64,000 nucleotides of DNA. It comes from Chlorobium sp. (GTDB lineage: Bacteria; Bacteroidota; Chlorobiia; Chlorobiales; Chlorobiaceae). Both the position numbers and the translations under genes were made by a program. Each line of letters starts with the position of its first letter. Position 1 is the stretch's first letter. Shown here piece by piece: positions 36,198-45,736 of the stretch. Below the pieces are notes generated by a model. That model made no database searches and was not told where the DNA came from. It saw only the letters and a list, made by a program, of their open reading frames with translations. The stretch lies in assembly GCF_021740465.1 (NCBI RefSeq), contig NZ_JAIOZR010000008.1:29630-93629 (forward strand). Reading direction: 5' to 3'.

Positions 36198-37646
36198 TTA
36201 CCATTCCTCGAAATTCGGGGCCTGCCCCGTGAGCTTCTCATGAATTGCTTTTGCTGCCGTTCGTCCGGCCCCCATGGCAAGAATGACGGTCGCTCCACCG
36301 GTGACGATATCGCCTCCGGCATAGACATTTTCTTTCGAGGTGGCCATCGAATTGATATCGACGACGATGGTATCCCGTTTGCTTACCTCGATTTCGGGCG
36401 TTGTCTGCTTGATGAGCGGGTTTGATCCGTTGCCGATGGAAATTACAGCCATATCGACAGGAAGCACGAATTCAGAGCCTTTTACCGGTACCGGTTTCCG
36501 ACGCCCCGATTCATCGGGCTCGCCAAGCTCCATCCGGAGGCACTTCACTCCGGTGAGCCACTGCTGATCGTTGCCGATGAATTCGATCGGGTTCATCAGC
36601 AGCAGAAACTCAATGCCCTCTTCCTTTGCGTTATGGATCTCTTCGGCCCGGGCGGGCATTTCGGCTTCGGAACGACGATAGACGATATAGGCATGTTCCG
36701 CTCCAAGCCGTTTGGCGGTACGAACGGCATCCATGGCGGTATTGCCGCCACCGAAAACCGCAACGTTTTTTCCCTTGCAGTCGAAAACCGGCGTGTCGTT
36801 TTCCGGAAAGGTATAGGACTGCATCAGGTTGACCCTGGTGAGAAACTCGTTGGCAGAGTAAACCCCGATAAGATTTTCTCCCGGAATGCCCATGAACCAT
36901 GGCAGACCGGCCCCCACACCGATAAATACCGCATCGAAAAATTCTTCCCCCATCAGTTCGTCAATGGTGACGGATCGTCCGACAACGGTATTGGTGACGA
37001 ATTTTACGCCGATTTTTTTCATCCCTTCGATTTCGGCTTTTACAATATCCTTGGGAAGGCGGAACTCAGGAATGCCGTACATGAGTACGCCGCCCAGCTC
37101 GTGCAGCGCTTCAAAAACCGTTACCGAATGACCGAGGCGGGCCAGGTCGTTCGCACAGCTGAGGCCGGCGGGGCCGCTGCCTATAACGGCGACCTTCCTG
37201 CCTGTTGGCGGTTTTACTTCGGGCAGCTCTATTTCGCCATGTTCCCGTTCGTAATCGGCGGCAAACCGCTCGAGGTTGCCGATAGCCACCGGTGTATATT
37301 TTTTGGTCAGTATACAGACCTTTTCGCACTGGTCTTCCTGGGGACAGACTCTGCCGCAGATTGCCGGAAGAATGTTGTCCTCCTTGATTTTCTTTGCCGC
37401 TCCGAGAAAATTCCCTTCGGCTATGAGTTTGATGAATTTATCGATCTTGATATTTACCGGGCATCCCTTGATGCAGATCGGATCCTTGCACTGGATGCAT
37501 CGCATGGCCTCCTTCTGCGCGAGTTCAGGAGTATAACCGAGGTTTACCTCATTGAAATTGTGAGCCCGCTCATTCGGGTCCTGTGCCGGCATGGGCTGGC
37601 GCGGTATGGCAAGGCGCTCCTTGGTCGTCATAGGTTTTAAATCCAT
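36198..37646 (-). CDS. nfnB: Nfn-type NADPH oxidoreductase, GltD-like subunit
   Basis: 482 residues. An N-terminal domain has the cysteine motif CIQCKDPICIKGCPV and CGRVCPQEDQC for two [4Fe-4S] clusters. Two dinucleotide-binding folds follow: VAVIGSGPAGLSCAND (FAD) and VAVFGGGNTAMDAVRTA (NADPH). This is the architecture of GltD and of NfnB, the large subunit of the electron-bifurcating NADH-dependent reduced ferredoxin:NADP oxidoreductase. The neighbouring NfnA-like gene argues for Nfn rather than glutamate synthase. It is often annotated as sulfide dehydrogenase or GltD. Confidence 0.85.
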   Translation of the reverse strand: MDLKPMTTKERLAIPRQPMPAQDPNERAHNFNEVNLGYTPELAQKEAMRCIQCKDPICIKGCPVNIKIDKFIKLIAEGNFLGAAKKIKEDNILPAICGRVCPQEDQCEKVCILTKKYTPVAIGNLERFAADYEREHGEIELPEVKPPTGRKVAVIGSGPAGLSCANDLARLGHSVTVFEALHELGGVLMYGIPEFRLPKDIVKAEIEGMKKIGVKFVTNTVVGRSVTIDELMGEEFFDAVFIGVGAGLPWFMGIPGENLIGVYSANEFLTRVNLMQSYTFPENDTPVFDCKGKNVAVFGGGNTAMDAVRTAKRLGAEHAYIVYRRSEAEMPARAEEIHNAKEEGIEFLLLMNPIEFIGNDQQWLTGVKCLRMELGEPDESGRRKPVPVKGSEFVLPVDMAVISIGNGSNPLIKQTTPEIEVSKRDTIVVDINSMATSKENVYAGGDIVTGGATVILAMGAGRTAAKAIHEKLTGQAPNFEEW

Positions 37647-37754
37647 AATACTTTCCCTGTAAAAGGTCTTCTGTTAGATGAGTGACTGCACATTCGGCCA
37701 GGCTGCCCGTTCAGGGCGGCTGGCCGGTTCAGGTTTTAAAAAGGATAGCGGATA

Positions 37755-38600
37755 TTACTGGTGCTGACCGAGCCTGCACTTGTGAGAGAATGCCTCGACG
37801 GACTGCTGTTCCTCCTGCAGGTACATTCTGTTTCTGTCGGAGAGGTTTTTGAAATCGACTTTGTGGGCATCGAATTCAGGGCCGTCAACACAGGCGAACC
37901 GGATTTCGTTGTCGACCGTAACACGGCAACCGCCGCACATGCCGGTTCCGTCGACCATCACCGGGTTAAGGCTGACCACGGTCGGGATCCCGTAGGGTCG
38001 GGTTACTTCCGCCACGGCTTTCATCATCGGGATGGGGCCTATGGCAAGCACGTAGTTGATGGCTTTTCCCGAGTCGATCAGTTCCTGGAGTTTCTGGGTG
38101 ACGAAGCCGTGAAAACCATATGAACCGTCATCGGTGGTTATGTAGGCTTCATCGCTGACCGCCCTCATTTCGTCTTCCAGAATGACAAGCTCCTTCGTCC
38201 GCGCTCCGTTAATGGTGATCACGTAGTTGCCGGCCTCTTTGAGCGCAACGGCTGTAGGATAGGCTATGGCCGTGCCTACGCCGCCTCCGATGCTGACTGC
38301 GGTGCCGAAGTTTTCGATATGCGACGGGGTGCCGAGCGGACCGACAATATCATGGATGCTCTCTCCGGCCTCTTTCAGGTTCAGTTCACGCGTCGATTTG
38401 CCCATACCCTGTACGATGAGGGTAATGGTTCCCTTTTCCGGATCGGAGCCTGCAATGGTCAGCGGAATTCTTTCGCCGTGTTCGCTTACTCTTATCATGA
38501 CAAACTGCCCGGCTTTTCTTTTTTTGGCTATCCGTGGAGCTTGTATTTCAATTTTTTTGATATTTTCAGCTAAAAAAATAGCAGAAACAATATTGTACAT
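37755..38600 (-). CDS. nfnA: Nfn-type ferredoxin-NADP reductase subunit
   Basis: 281 residues. The FAD-binding domain (ERIPLTIAGSDPEKGTITLIV) precedes the NAD domain (SIGGGVGTAIAYPTAVALKEA). Near the C-terminus, DGTGMCGGCRVTV and IRFACVDGPEFDAH give the [2Fe-2S] cysteines typical of DHODH-electron-transfer/NfnA subunits. It is the NADH side of the bifurcating Nfn complex. It is 108 nt upstream of nfnB on the same strand, with no terminator seen between them. The complex would balance NADH, NADPH and ferredoxin for carbon fixation. Confidence 0.85.
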   Translation of the reverse strand: MYNIVSAIFLAENIKKIEIQAPRIAKKRKAGQFVMIRVSEHGERIPLTIAGSDPEKGTITLIVQGMGKSTRELNLKEAGESIHDIVGPLGTPSHIENFGTAVSIGGGVGTAIAYPTAVALKEAGNYVITINGARTKELVILEDEMRAVSDEAYITTDDGSYGFHGFVTQKLQELIDSGKAINYVLAIGPIPMMKAVAEVTRPYGIPTVVSLNPVMVDGTGMCGGCRVTVDNEIRFACVDGPEFDAHKVDFKNLSDRNRMYLQEEQQSVEAFSHKCRLGQHQ

Positions 38601-38774
38601 TTGTTTTTTTTAGGCTCTGTATGGTTATGGAAAACTGCTGATCTTTTCGGTAAGGCAAAAGGAAGATTATTATAGGAAATAAATACCGAATTAAAAAACG
38701 GGCTTCCGGGTAAAGTGCGCCCGGCTGCGGTTTCCGGTTTTCCTGCTGCAGGCTGCTCATCAAAACATGATGGT

Positions 38775-39380
38775 ATGATCTTTATTGCTGATTATGGTGC
38801 AGGAAATCTCCATTCGGTCCAAAAAGCTTTCGAGTATCTCGGTATCAAGGCTGTTGTAAGCAGTGATCCCCTCAAACTCCGCGGTTGCAGGAAGGTCTTG
38901 TTGCCGGGGGTTGGGGCATTCGGTCAGGCCATTCTTTCCCTCAACGCTTCAGGCTTTACGGAAGCTGTTCTTGAACATGTCGACAAGGGTGGCCATCTGC
39001 TTGGCATCTGTCTCGGTATGCAGCTTCTGCTCAGTGAAAGTGAAGAGATGGGTTCAAACAAGGGGATCGACCTCGTGCCCGGCAAGGTAGTGCGTTTCAG
39101 GAGCGAAACCGATAAAATTCCCCAGATAGGCTGGAATTCGGTCGATCTGAAAAAAGAGAGTGTTCTGTTCAGGGGAATTGCCGACCAGACCTTCTTTTAT
39201 TTCGTACACTCCTATTACTGTCAGCCGGAAAATCCGGAGCATATCGCGGCGACAACCTGGTTCGCCGATAAAAATTTCTGTTCGGCCATTGAAAAAAATG
39301 GTATTTTCGCTGTACAGTTTCATCCGGAAAAGAGTTCCGAAGCCGGACTCCAGGTGCTGAAGAATTTTGCCGGGTGTTAA
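38775..39380 (+). CDS. hisH: Imidazole glycerol phosphate synthase, glutamine amidotransferase subunit
   Basis: 201 residues of a class I amidotransferase: IADYGAGNLHSV, LPGVGAFGQAI, nucleophile Cys in GICLGMQLLL, and the His-Glu pair in AVQFHPEKSS. It supplies ammonia to HisF for imidazole formation. The start at MIFIADYGAGN is chosen over an upstream frame to 38715. hisA follows after 35 nt; hisF is not in the window. Confidence 0.95.
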   Translation: MIFIADYGAGNLHSVQKAFEYLGIKAVVSSDPLKLRGCRKVLLPGVGAFGQAILSLNASGFTEAVLEHVDKGGHLLGICLGMQLLLSESEEMGSNKGIDLVPGKVVRFRSETDKIPQIGWNSVDLKKESVLFRGIADQTFFYFVHSYYCQPENPEHIAATTWFADKNFCSAIEKNGIFAVQFHPEKSSEAGLQVLKNFAGC

Positions 39381-39415
39381 AAGCTTTCAGTTATTGATTT
39401 TCATGTTTTTTTACC

Positions 39416-40186
39416 ATGCTGATTATTCCTGCTATAGATATAAAAGACGGTAAATGTGTTCGTCTCACCCGGGGCGATTTCAACCAGCAGAAAATTTACC
39501 TCGACAACCCGCGTGACATGGCCATCATCTGGCGCAAGCAGAATGCCAAGATGCTGCACATTGTCGATCTCGATGCCGCCCTTACCGGAGAAATGGTCAA
39601 TTTCGAGCGCATAAAGGAGATTGTCGAAGAGCTCGATATACCCATACAGGTTGGAGGTGGTATCCGCTCGGTGGAAGCCGTAAAGCGCTATCTCGACATC
39701 GGAGTCAGCCGTGTCGTGATCGGTTCTGCGGCTGTCACCAATCCCGAGCTTGTCGGTGAACTGCTCAGGACGTACCGTCCGTCGCGAATTGTTGTCGGAA
39801 TCGATGCCGAAAACGGGGTTCCCAAAATCAAGGGGTGGACGGAAAGCAGCGGCATGAAGGATTATGAACTCGCCCTTGCAATGAAAAAAATGGGTATCGA
39901 GCGTATCATCTACACCGATATTACCCGTGACGGCATGATGCAGGGCTTCGGTTACGAGAGCACGAGGCGTTTTGCCGAGAAGGCCGGCATGAAAATTACC
40001 GCATCAGGAGGCGTGACCAGTTCCGAAGATCTGAAAAAACTTGTGAAGCTTCAGAAGTACGGGGTTGATTCCGTTATTATCGGCAAAGCGCTCTACGAGA
40101 GCAATTTCCCCTGCCAGGAGATGTGGTACAACTACGAAGGGGGGATCTGCCTCGACCATGATTTTTCAACTGCGAGGAAACGGTAG
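39416..40186 (+). CDS. hisA: Phosphoribosylformimino-5-aminoimidazole carboxamide ribotide isomerase
   Basis: 256-residue TIM barrel. The N-terminal catalytic Asp is in IIPAIDIKDGKCVRL, the C-terminal-half Asp in IYTDITRDGMMQG, and GGGIRSVEAV is the phosphate-binding motif of the first half; SGGVTSSEDL is that of the second. It performs the Amadori rearrangement in histidine synthesis. The two-fold repeat of the barrel is visible. Confidence 0.96.
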   Translation: MLIIPAIDIKDGKCVRLTRGDFNQQKIYLDNPRDMAIIWRKQNAKMLHIVDLDAALTGEMVNFERIKEIVEELDIPIQVGGGIRSVEAVKRYLDIGVSRVVIGSAAVTNPELVGELLRTYRPSRIVVGIDAENGVPKIKGWTESSGMKDYELALAMKKMGIERIIYTDITRDGMMQGFGYESTRRFAEKAGMKITASGGVTSSEDLKKLVKLQKYGVDSVIIGKALYESNFPCQEMWYNYEGGICLDHDFSTARKR

Positions 40187-40243
40187 ACGGGTCTGTTCCG
40201 TTTCTGCAGCCCGGTCATTCAATCACTACGGAAACAAGCAGCG

Positions 40244-40855
40244 GTGCATGAACCTGAATTGCCATTGCAGCAGCAGATCGAGGCGGTAATATTCGCTTCG
40301 GAGGAAGCTGCAACCCTTTCCCTCATCCGACAGGTTACCGGTGCCGAGCTTACTGCCGGTCAGCTTGACGCCCTGGTAGGGGAGCTGAACGCCGGATATG
40401 CCCTGGCAGGTCTCAGCTTCCGTATTCACCGTATCGCTTCAGGCTACCGCTTTCTTGCCGAACCGCAGTTCGGAGATCTTCTCAAAAGTCTGCTTGCTCC
40501 GCGAATCCGCCGGAAGCTTTCGCAGCCGGTGCTTGAAGTCCTTTCGGTTATTGCCTATCGACAGCCCGTTACCAAAGGTGAGATTCAGCAGCTTCGCGGT
40601 ACCAGTCCCGATTATGCCGTTGACCGGCTGCTGGAAAGGGGTTTCATTACCGTGTGCGGGCGTGCCGATTCGCCCGGTCGTCCACTTCAGTACGGGACGA
40701 CAAGCGAGTTTCTCGATCTTTTCGGTCTGCACTCGCTCAGGGATCTGCCGCAGTTGAGGGAGATTCGCGAGATATTGCAGGAACACGAAGAGCAGGAGTA
40801 TCTTGCAGGAGGGAGCCCGGCTCCGCAGTCAGGATTTGAACATAACGAAGGGTAA
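40244..40855 (+). CDS. scpB: Segregation and condensation protein B
   Basis: 203 residues with winged-helix features of ScpB: LQQQIEAVIFASEEAATL, FRIHRIASGYRFLAEPQF, LSQPVLEVLSVIAYRQPVTKGEI and LLERGFITVCGRADSPGRPLQY. ScpB works with ScpA and Smc in chromosome condensation; smc itself is at 53.1-56.7 kb. Start is GTG at 40244. A pseudouridine synthase gene follows after 13 nt, as often seen for scpB-rluB pairs. Confidence 0.93.
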   Translation: MHEPELPLQQQIEAVIFASEEAATLSLIRQVTGAELTAGQLDALVGELNAGYALAGLSFRIHRIASGYRFLAEPQFGDLLKSLLAPRIRRKLSQPVLEVLSVIAYRQPVTKGEIQQLRGTSPDYAVDRLLERGFITVCGRADSPGRPLQYGTTSEFLDLFGLHSLRDLPQLREIREILQEHEEQEYLAGGSPAPQSGFEHNEG

Positions 40856-40868
40856 CAGATTATGGTTT

Positions 40869-41618
40869 ATGAATAAAAATACCCGCGAAGAGAGGCTGGT
40901 CAGAATAAACAGATATCTGGCAATGAGCGGTATTGCATCAAGAAGGGCTGCCGATCAGCTCGTTGTGGCCGGAAGGGTTACGGTGAACGGTCGCCTCATC
41001 ACTGAACCCGGCCTGAAGGTCGACCCCAGGAGCGATGAAGTCATCGTCGACGGACGGCGGCTTGCCGAGCCGGAATCGAGAAAGGTGTATATCCTTTTCA
41101 ACAAACCCAGAAACGTCATCACGACAAGCAGCGATGAAAAAAACCGGGATACGGTACTGGACCATGTCAGCGTGAAGGAGCGGGTCTATCCTGTCGGCAG
41201 GCTTGACCGGAAGACGACCGGGGTTCTCTTGCTGACAAATGACGGAGATCTTGCTCATAAATTGATGCACCCTTCTTCAAATGTGAAAAAAGAGTATATT
41301 GCGGTATTGGATAACAAGTTTCCGCATGCGCTTTTACTTCAGCTGACCGGGGGTATGCGCCTGAAAGATACCGGCGAGAAGGTCATGCCGTGCCAGGCCA
41401 GACTGCTTGACGATGGCCTGCAGGTATGGATGAGCATTCATGAGGGCAAAAACCATCAGGTCAGAAGGATGTTCGAGACTCTCGGCTTTGAAGTAAAAAG
41501 ACTCGAACGCATTGCCTATGCCGGGCTGAAAGTCGGGGAACTCCGGCGCGGAGAGTGGCGGTATCTCAGTCGTAAGGAGATTCAGCAGCTTCATCAGCAG
41601 GTATGCGGCAGCGTCTGA
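40869..41618 (+). CDS. rluB: RsuA/RluB-family pseudouridine synthase
   Basis: 249 residues. The N-terminal S4 RNA-binding domain (VRINRYLAMSGIASRRAADQLV) leads to the catalytic domain with the active-site Asp in YPVGRLDRKTTGVLLLTND. The end of the domain has EGKNHQVRRMFETLGFEV. RluB-like enzymes modify 23S rRNA near position 2605; whether this one acts on 23S or 16S cannot be told by eye. Start ATG at 40869 follows scpB by 13 nt. Confidence 0.88.
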   Translation: MNKNTREERLVRINRYLAMSGIASRRAADQLVVAGRVTVNGRLITEPGLKVDPRSDEVIVDGRRLAEPESRKVYILFNKPRNVITTSSDEKNRDTVLDHVSVKERVYPVGRLDRKTTGVLLLTNDGDLAHKLMHPSSNVKKEYIAVLDNKFPHALLLQLTGGMRLKDTGEKVMPCQARLLDDGLQVWMSIHEGKNHQVRRMFETLGFEVKRLERIAYAGLKVGELRRGEWRYLSRKEIQQLHQQVCGSV

Positions 41619-41692
41619 ACGGCAGGTCGTTCTCATTCCTTGAGCACCAATAGAGACGACCCTGGTGTGCGGTCATAAAAAACCCGCCGGAG

Positions 41693-43735
41693 ATGAATCT
41701 TGTCTGTCATTTACGTAAGCGTCGTGTCGCGCGAGTGATTATGGCGTTTACTCTTTTATCGGCATGTTTCACTACTCTCTCGCCATCGGCCGCTGCCGAA
41801 GAGGGCATCGGTGAGCTGCTCGACAAGGAACAGATCGGGGGCGATCTGGAGCAGCTGCAGGAGAACCTCGATGCGCTCAAAGCGAGAAAGATCAGGATCA
41901 ACGAGGCCGAACCCGACGCATTGCGCGAGCTGCCCTGGCTTAACAGCGGTGATATTTCCTCTCTTGTCGAAGCACGCCGAAAGAAAGGCGCCTTCGTTTC
42001 CCTGAAGGAACTCGGGGATATTATCGGGAAAGAGAAAACGGCACGGATCGCTCCGTATATCACCTTCGCGAAGAAAACCCGGTTACCCTCTCCGGAAAAA
42101 ACAAAACCCCTCACAGGCAGCTTCTCCAGCAGGGTTTTATGGGACACAACCCCCCGTGACGGACTTTCCGACGGCCGTTATCCCGGCGATCACTTCAAAT
42201 TGTACAACCGCCTTCAGCTCGATTACGGAAACTTCCAGGCAAGCCTCGTGCACGATAAGGATATCGGGGAGCCGGATGTTGCGGATTTCGTTTCGCTGAG
42301 CATCAGCGCCTCCGATATCGGTATTGTGCAGCAGGCCGTACTTGGAAATTACAGGCTGAATTTCGGCCAGGGGCTTCTTGTCGGTCAGAGCCGTTTCATG
42401 TCGAAAGGATCGGAGCCCTCCAACAGCGTCAGGATCGGTTCGAAACGGCTTTCGCCATTCGCTTCGAGTTCCGAGTACGGTTTTTTCCAGGGAGCGGCGG
42501 CGACTCTCGATCTGAAACCGCTGGAAGTGACGGCGTTCTGGTCCGCCAATCTTGTCGATGCAAGAAACACCACAGGAAAGATAACGAGCTTCGATGAAGC
42601 CGGCTATCACCGTACCATGAGGGAGCGGACGCGGAAGGACAACGTCACGGAAACCCTCTATGGCGCCAGTGTACGTTACCGCTTTGCATCCGGTGCGGTT
42701 GCGGGAACCGCCGGCGCTTCCTGGCTGCGTTACGACTACGGCGAGCCGCTCGAGGTGCTCGGCTCCGTGGACGGTTCGTCATCCCTTGGCGGCCTCGAAT
42801 GCGATCTGTCGATAGGCCGTCTCGGATTTTTCGGGGAGGCGGCATGGTCGGAAAAGCCGAACGGCAGTGTATCCTGGATTGCCGGGCTGGACTATCAGGT
42901 GCTTCCGAAGGTGAATCTGCTGTTCGCAGTTCGCGATTATGATCCCGGTTATTACTCTCCCTTTGCCGGTGCGTTTGCCGAGCGGGGCGACAATGCATCG
43001 AACGAAAAGGGTTGCTATATCGGCATCGAAGGGACGGTCGGCAGCACGGTTTCAATGGGAGCATACGTTGACTGGTTCCGGTTTCCGAAACTCGACCCTG
43101 ACCCGAAGGTTTATGCGTATCCCTCTTCAGGGTATGATACCCGGTTTTTTCTTGCCTGGAAACAATCTTCCATGGTGACATGGAACCTGCAGGTCCAGCA
43201 CAAGGAAAAGGAGGATGTGCTGAAACAGTGCCCCGGAGGAGCCGGTTCATGCAGCAGCAGTGAAAAAAAGTATGCGCCACTTCCGATGGTTACCGACCGC
43301 TTCAGGCTGGATTGCGATATCGATGTATCCCGGAGGGTGCATCTGCGAACCCGCGGGGAAGTGAAAAGAGTTGTTGAAGATTTTCTTGCAGGAGACGAAA
43401 CCTATTACGGCTGGCTGCTCTATCAGCAGGCGAATTTCAGGACGGGCCGTTTTGGGCTTAAGGGCCGCTTCACCCTGTTTCATACGGATGACTACGATGC
43501 CGCAATCTATACCTATGAAGACGATCTTCCGCTCGTATTCAACAGCACGGCTTTCAGCGGCAGGGGAAAAGCCCTGTTTCTGGTTGCATCCTGGGATGTC
43601 TCCAAAAACATGAAACTGGCCGGCAAGTTTGAAACCACATGGTACGACGACAGGGATGTCTACAGCAGTGACGATGACGAGCGGGACACCAGCGCACCAG
43701 GCTCATTCCATCTTGGGTGTTCGCTGAGGTTCTGA
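41693..43735 (+). CDS. Outer-membrane barrel protein with helix-hairpin-helix domain
   Basis: 680 residues. A signal peptide (MAFTLLSACFTTLSPSAAA) leads into a helix-hairpin-helix domain at about residues 55-120 (RINEAEPDALRELPWLNSGD, GAFVSLKELGDIIG), like ComEA. The remaining 550 residues alternate in beta-strand pattern (FKLYNRLQLDYGNFQASLVH, NYRLNFGQGLLVGQSRF) and end in Phe (FHLGCSLRF), the signature of a large outer-membrane barrel. The combination recalls proteins known in Bacteroidetes and Chlorobi. DNA binding in the periplasm is possible, but a cargo or function is not established. Confidence 0.72.
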   Translation: MNLVCHLRKRRVARVIMAFTLLSACFTTLSPSAAAEEGIGELLDKEQIGGDLEQLQENLDALKARKIRINEAEPDALRELPWLNSGDISSLVEARRKKGAFVSLKELGDIIGKEKTARIAPYITFAKKTRLPSPEKTKPLTGSFSSRVLWDTTPRDGLSDGRYPGDHFKLYNRLQLDYGNFQASLVHDKDIGEPDVADFVSLSISASDIGIVQQAVLGNYRLNFGQGLLVGQSRFMSKGSEPSNSVRIGSKRLSPFASSSEYGFFQGAAATLDLKPLEVTAFWSANLVDARNTTGKITSFDEAGYHRTMRERTRKDNVTETLYGASVRYRFASGAVAGTAGASWLRYDYGEPLEVLGSVDGSSSLGGLECDLSIGRLGFFGEAAWSEKPNGSVSWIAGLDYQVLPKVNLLFAVRDYDPGYYSPFAGAFAERGDNASNEKGCYIGIEGTVGSTVSMGAYVDWFRFPKLDPDPKVYAYPSSGYDTRFFLAWKQSSMVTWNLQVQHKEKEDVLKQCPGGAGSCSSSEKKYAPLPMVTDRFRLDCDIDVSRRVHLRTRGEVKRVVEDFLAGDETYYGWLLYQQANFRTGRFGLKGRFTLFHTDDYDAAIYTYEDDLPLVFNSTAFSGRGKALFLVASWDVSKNMKLAGKFETTWYDDRDVYSSDDDERDTSAPGSFHLGCSLRF

Positions 43736-43747
43736 GTGTTTTTCCGC

Positions 43748-44704
43748 TCAGTGACCCGATGCGGCACGGCCGAGGCGGTCCCGTATAGCCTGACCGATCC
43801 CTTTTTCAGGAGGCAGTTCACAGTAGATGACGTCGATATCGCTGGAGTCGCAGAGACGGAAGAAGTCAAAGAGCATTCTGCCGTATTCATCGGGCGTTCG
43901 GCATACCCTCGAGAGCGACAACCCTCTGGCGGAGGGTGTGGAAAGACCGATGTACGCACTGCGCTCACCGGTTGCCGTCGTAATGGGTTCATGAGGTCTG
44001 CAGAGCACGATACGAGCTTCAGGTGCGTAGTGGGGGTATTTCAGCCCGGGACTTCTGGGGGTTTCATCTGCCTGAAGGGAGTCTCTTGTTTCGATTGCTC
44101 CAACGACGCTTCGAAGCTCTTCCATGCTGACAGCTCCGGATCTCAGAAGCACGGGCGTAGCGCCTGAACAATCCACGATGGTTGATTCCAGACCGATAGT
44201 GCTTGGCTCTCCCCTGAAGAGACAGTCGATTTTTCCGTCGAGATCCTGCAGTACCGCTTTCCAGCTGGTTGAACTCGGTTTTCCGGAAAGGTTTGCCGAC
44301 GGTGCGGCTACAGGGCACCTGCAGTGCTGCAGAAACGCCTGTGCATCGGGATTCGATGGGCAGCGAACGCCTACCGTATCCAGACCTGCCGTAACCGAAT
44401 CCGGCACGGCACTGTTTTTTTTCAGCACGATGGTCAGCGGCCCGGGAAAAAAACGTCGAGCGAGTTTTTCCGCGTCGCTGCTGATCTGCCCGGCAACCCT
44501 CACGATATCCTCGGGGCGGGCGATATGGACAATCAGCGGATTGTCCTGTGGGCGTCCCTTTGCGAGGAATATGCGTTCAACAGCTTCGGGATGGCATATT
44601 CCCGCACCGAGTCCATAAACGGTTTCCGTGGGAAACGCCACGATTCCACCCGCATTGAGGTATTCTGCGGCTTCCAGGGGGGAATCGGTTACGATGGTCT
44701 GCAT
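43748..44704 (-). CDS. tsaC: Threonylcarbamoyl-AMP synthase, Sua5 type
   Basis: 318 residues. The YrdC domain has GGIVAFPTETVYGLG, KGRPQDNPLIVHI, and VAAPSANLSGKPSST, and it ends with a Sua5 C-terminal domain (SPGLKYPHYAPEARIVL) that shorter TsaC proteins lack. It makes the threonylcarbamoyl-adenylate used for t6A at position 37 of ANN-decoding tRNAs. It converges on the HhH barrel gene and is followed upstream by a lipid kinase gene 13 nt away. Confidence 0.92.
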   Translation of the reverse strand: MQTIVTDSPLEAAEYLNAGGIVAFPTETVYGLGAGICHPEAVERIFLAKGRPQDNPLIVHIARPEDIVRVAGQISSDAEKLARRFFPGPLTIVLKKNSAVPDSVTAGLDTVGVRCPSNPDAQAFLQHCRCPVAAPSANLSGKPSSTSWKAVLQDLDGKIDCLFRGEPSTIGLESTIVDCSGATPVLLRSGAVSMEELRSVVGAIETRDSLQADETPRSPGLKYPHYAPEARIVLCRPHEPITTATGERSAYIGLSTPSARGLSLSRVCRTPDEYGRMLFDFFRLCDSSDIDVIYCELPPEKGIGQAIRDRLGRAASGH

Positions 44705-44717
44705 GGATGGTCAGGGT

Positions 44718-45413
44718 TCAGCGGCAGATCGACAGCACTGCAAATTGTTCCGGAAAAAAAAGCAGGTAACAGAGCACTCCTGAAAGAGCGCTGACAATCG
44801 GTATCGTCAGGTTGTCGTCAAGCTTGAAGCCACCGACACGGATCTCGAAAGCTTCGGTTACCGTTGCCGTAACAGCCATCAGGAGGCCCGCCTGAATGTT
44901 GAGATTGGGAACCAGGGAGACGATCAGGATCGACGAGAGCAGGAACGCTGCGCTTCCCTCGAGGCTTTTGTGGCCGAAACGGTGTTTCCCGAACACTTTT
45001 CCCGTCAATGCGGCCACGGTATCCGAAATGGCAACCATCGAAAACGCCGCAACAGCGATCACCTTCGGAAAGAAAAGGACCATAAGCAGCGCGGAAAGCG
45101 TTATGCAGGTTGCACCGTTGAGGTGCATTTTCTCTTTTTCAAGTTCGTGCTCCCTCAGCATGGCTCCGAAGGTGCGATGATACCAGGACGCTACCGGTTC
45201 CGAAACATTTTTCAGGAGATCCACAAGAAAAAAGCCCGAAAAGAGCGGCCATAGCAGCAGCAGTGCAACATCGCGGCTTATATGGCAATAGATGAGGGCG
45301 ATGGAGATCGACGACAGATGGATAGCTTTGCGAGCCATTTCCGCCCTGATGTCGAGACGGTCGGGCTGTTGTTCCGGGTTGCCGGGTATTATTCTGTATG
45401 GTTTATCGGTCAC
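44718..45413 (-). CDS. CTP-dependent lipid kinase (SEC59/DGK1/VTE5 family)
   Basis: 231 residues, about six membrane helices. Motifs EMARKAIHLSSI, HLNGATCITLSALLM, SDTVAALTGKVFGKHRFG and HKSLEGSAAFLLSS are those of the dolichol/phytol kinase family. Relatives phosphorylate polyprenols or phytol, or diacylglycerol, using CTP. In a bacteriochlorophyll-forming cell a phytol or farnesol kinase role is attractive but inferred. Start may be 45413 or a later Met. Confidence 0.75.
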   Translation of the reverse strand: MTDKPYRIIPGNPEQQPDRLDIRAEMARKAIHLSSISIALIYCHISRDVALLLLWPLFSGFFLVDLLKNVSEPVASWYHRTFGAMLREHELEKEKMHLNGATCITLSALLMVLFFPKVIAVAAFSMVAISDTVAALTGKVFGKHRFGHKSLEGSAAFLLSSILIVSLVPNLNIQAGLLMAVTATVTEAFEIRVGGFKLDDNLTIPIVSALSGVLCYLLFFPEQFAVLSICR

Positions 45414-45736
45414 GTTCCGTCACGGTTGCTGTGCTTTGTCAATCGGTTTTCTGCGCCAATATACACCGAAAACCATGGATGATGAAAAACAATACATGGA
45501 GCAATGGTGAATTACCGGGACAGGGGTTCTCCTGCCGGGGTTTATCTTCGGTAACTGTTTTTTATGAAAATAATTATCGGATTTGTACCAAAAAAATATT
45601 ACCAAATACAGAAAAAGTTTATTATTATTATTTTTAAATATCAACGTATGAAACGGCAAAATCCGTAGCCGGATGCCCCCTTTTTCTGCGGAGATATCTT
45701 TTTTACTTTTTTGAAGAAAAACGGAGAAAAACGATC
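45414..45736 (+). other. AT-rich region before the small barrel gene
   Basis: 323 bp without a convincing gene, between the lipid kinase (leftward) and the barrel gene (rightward). Bases 45550-45650 are strongly AT-rich (poly-A and TTATTATTATT tracts), unlike the flanks, and probably contain promoters for the genes on both sides. A 34-codon frame starts at 45564 but looks accidental. Confidence 0.5.

Noticed and set aside
45564..45668. 34-codon frame in the AT-rich leader
   Set aside because: Composition mirrors the AT-rich DNA and no ribosome site or domain supports it.
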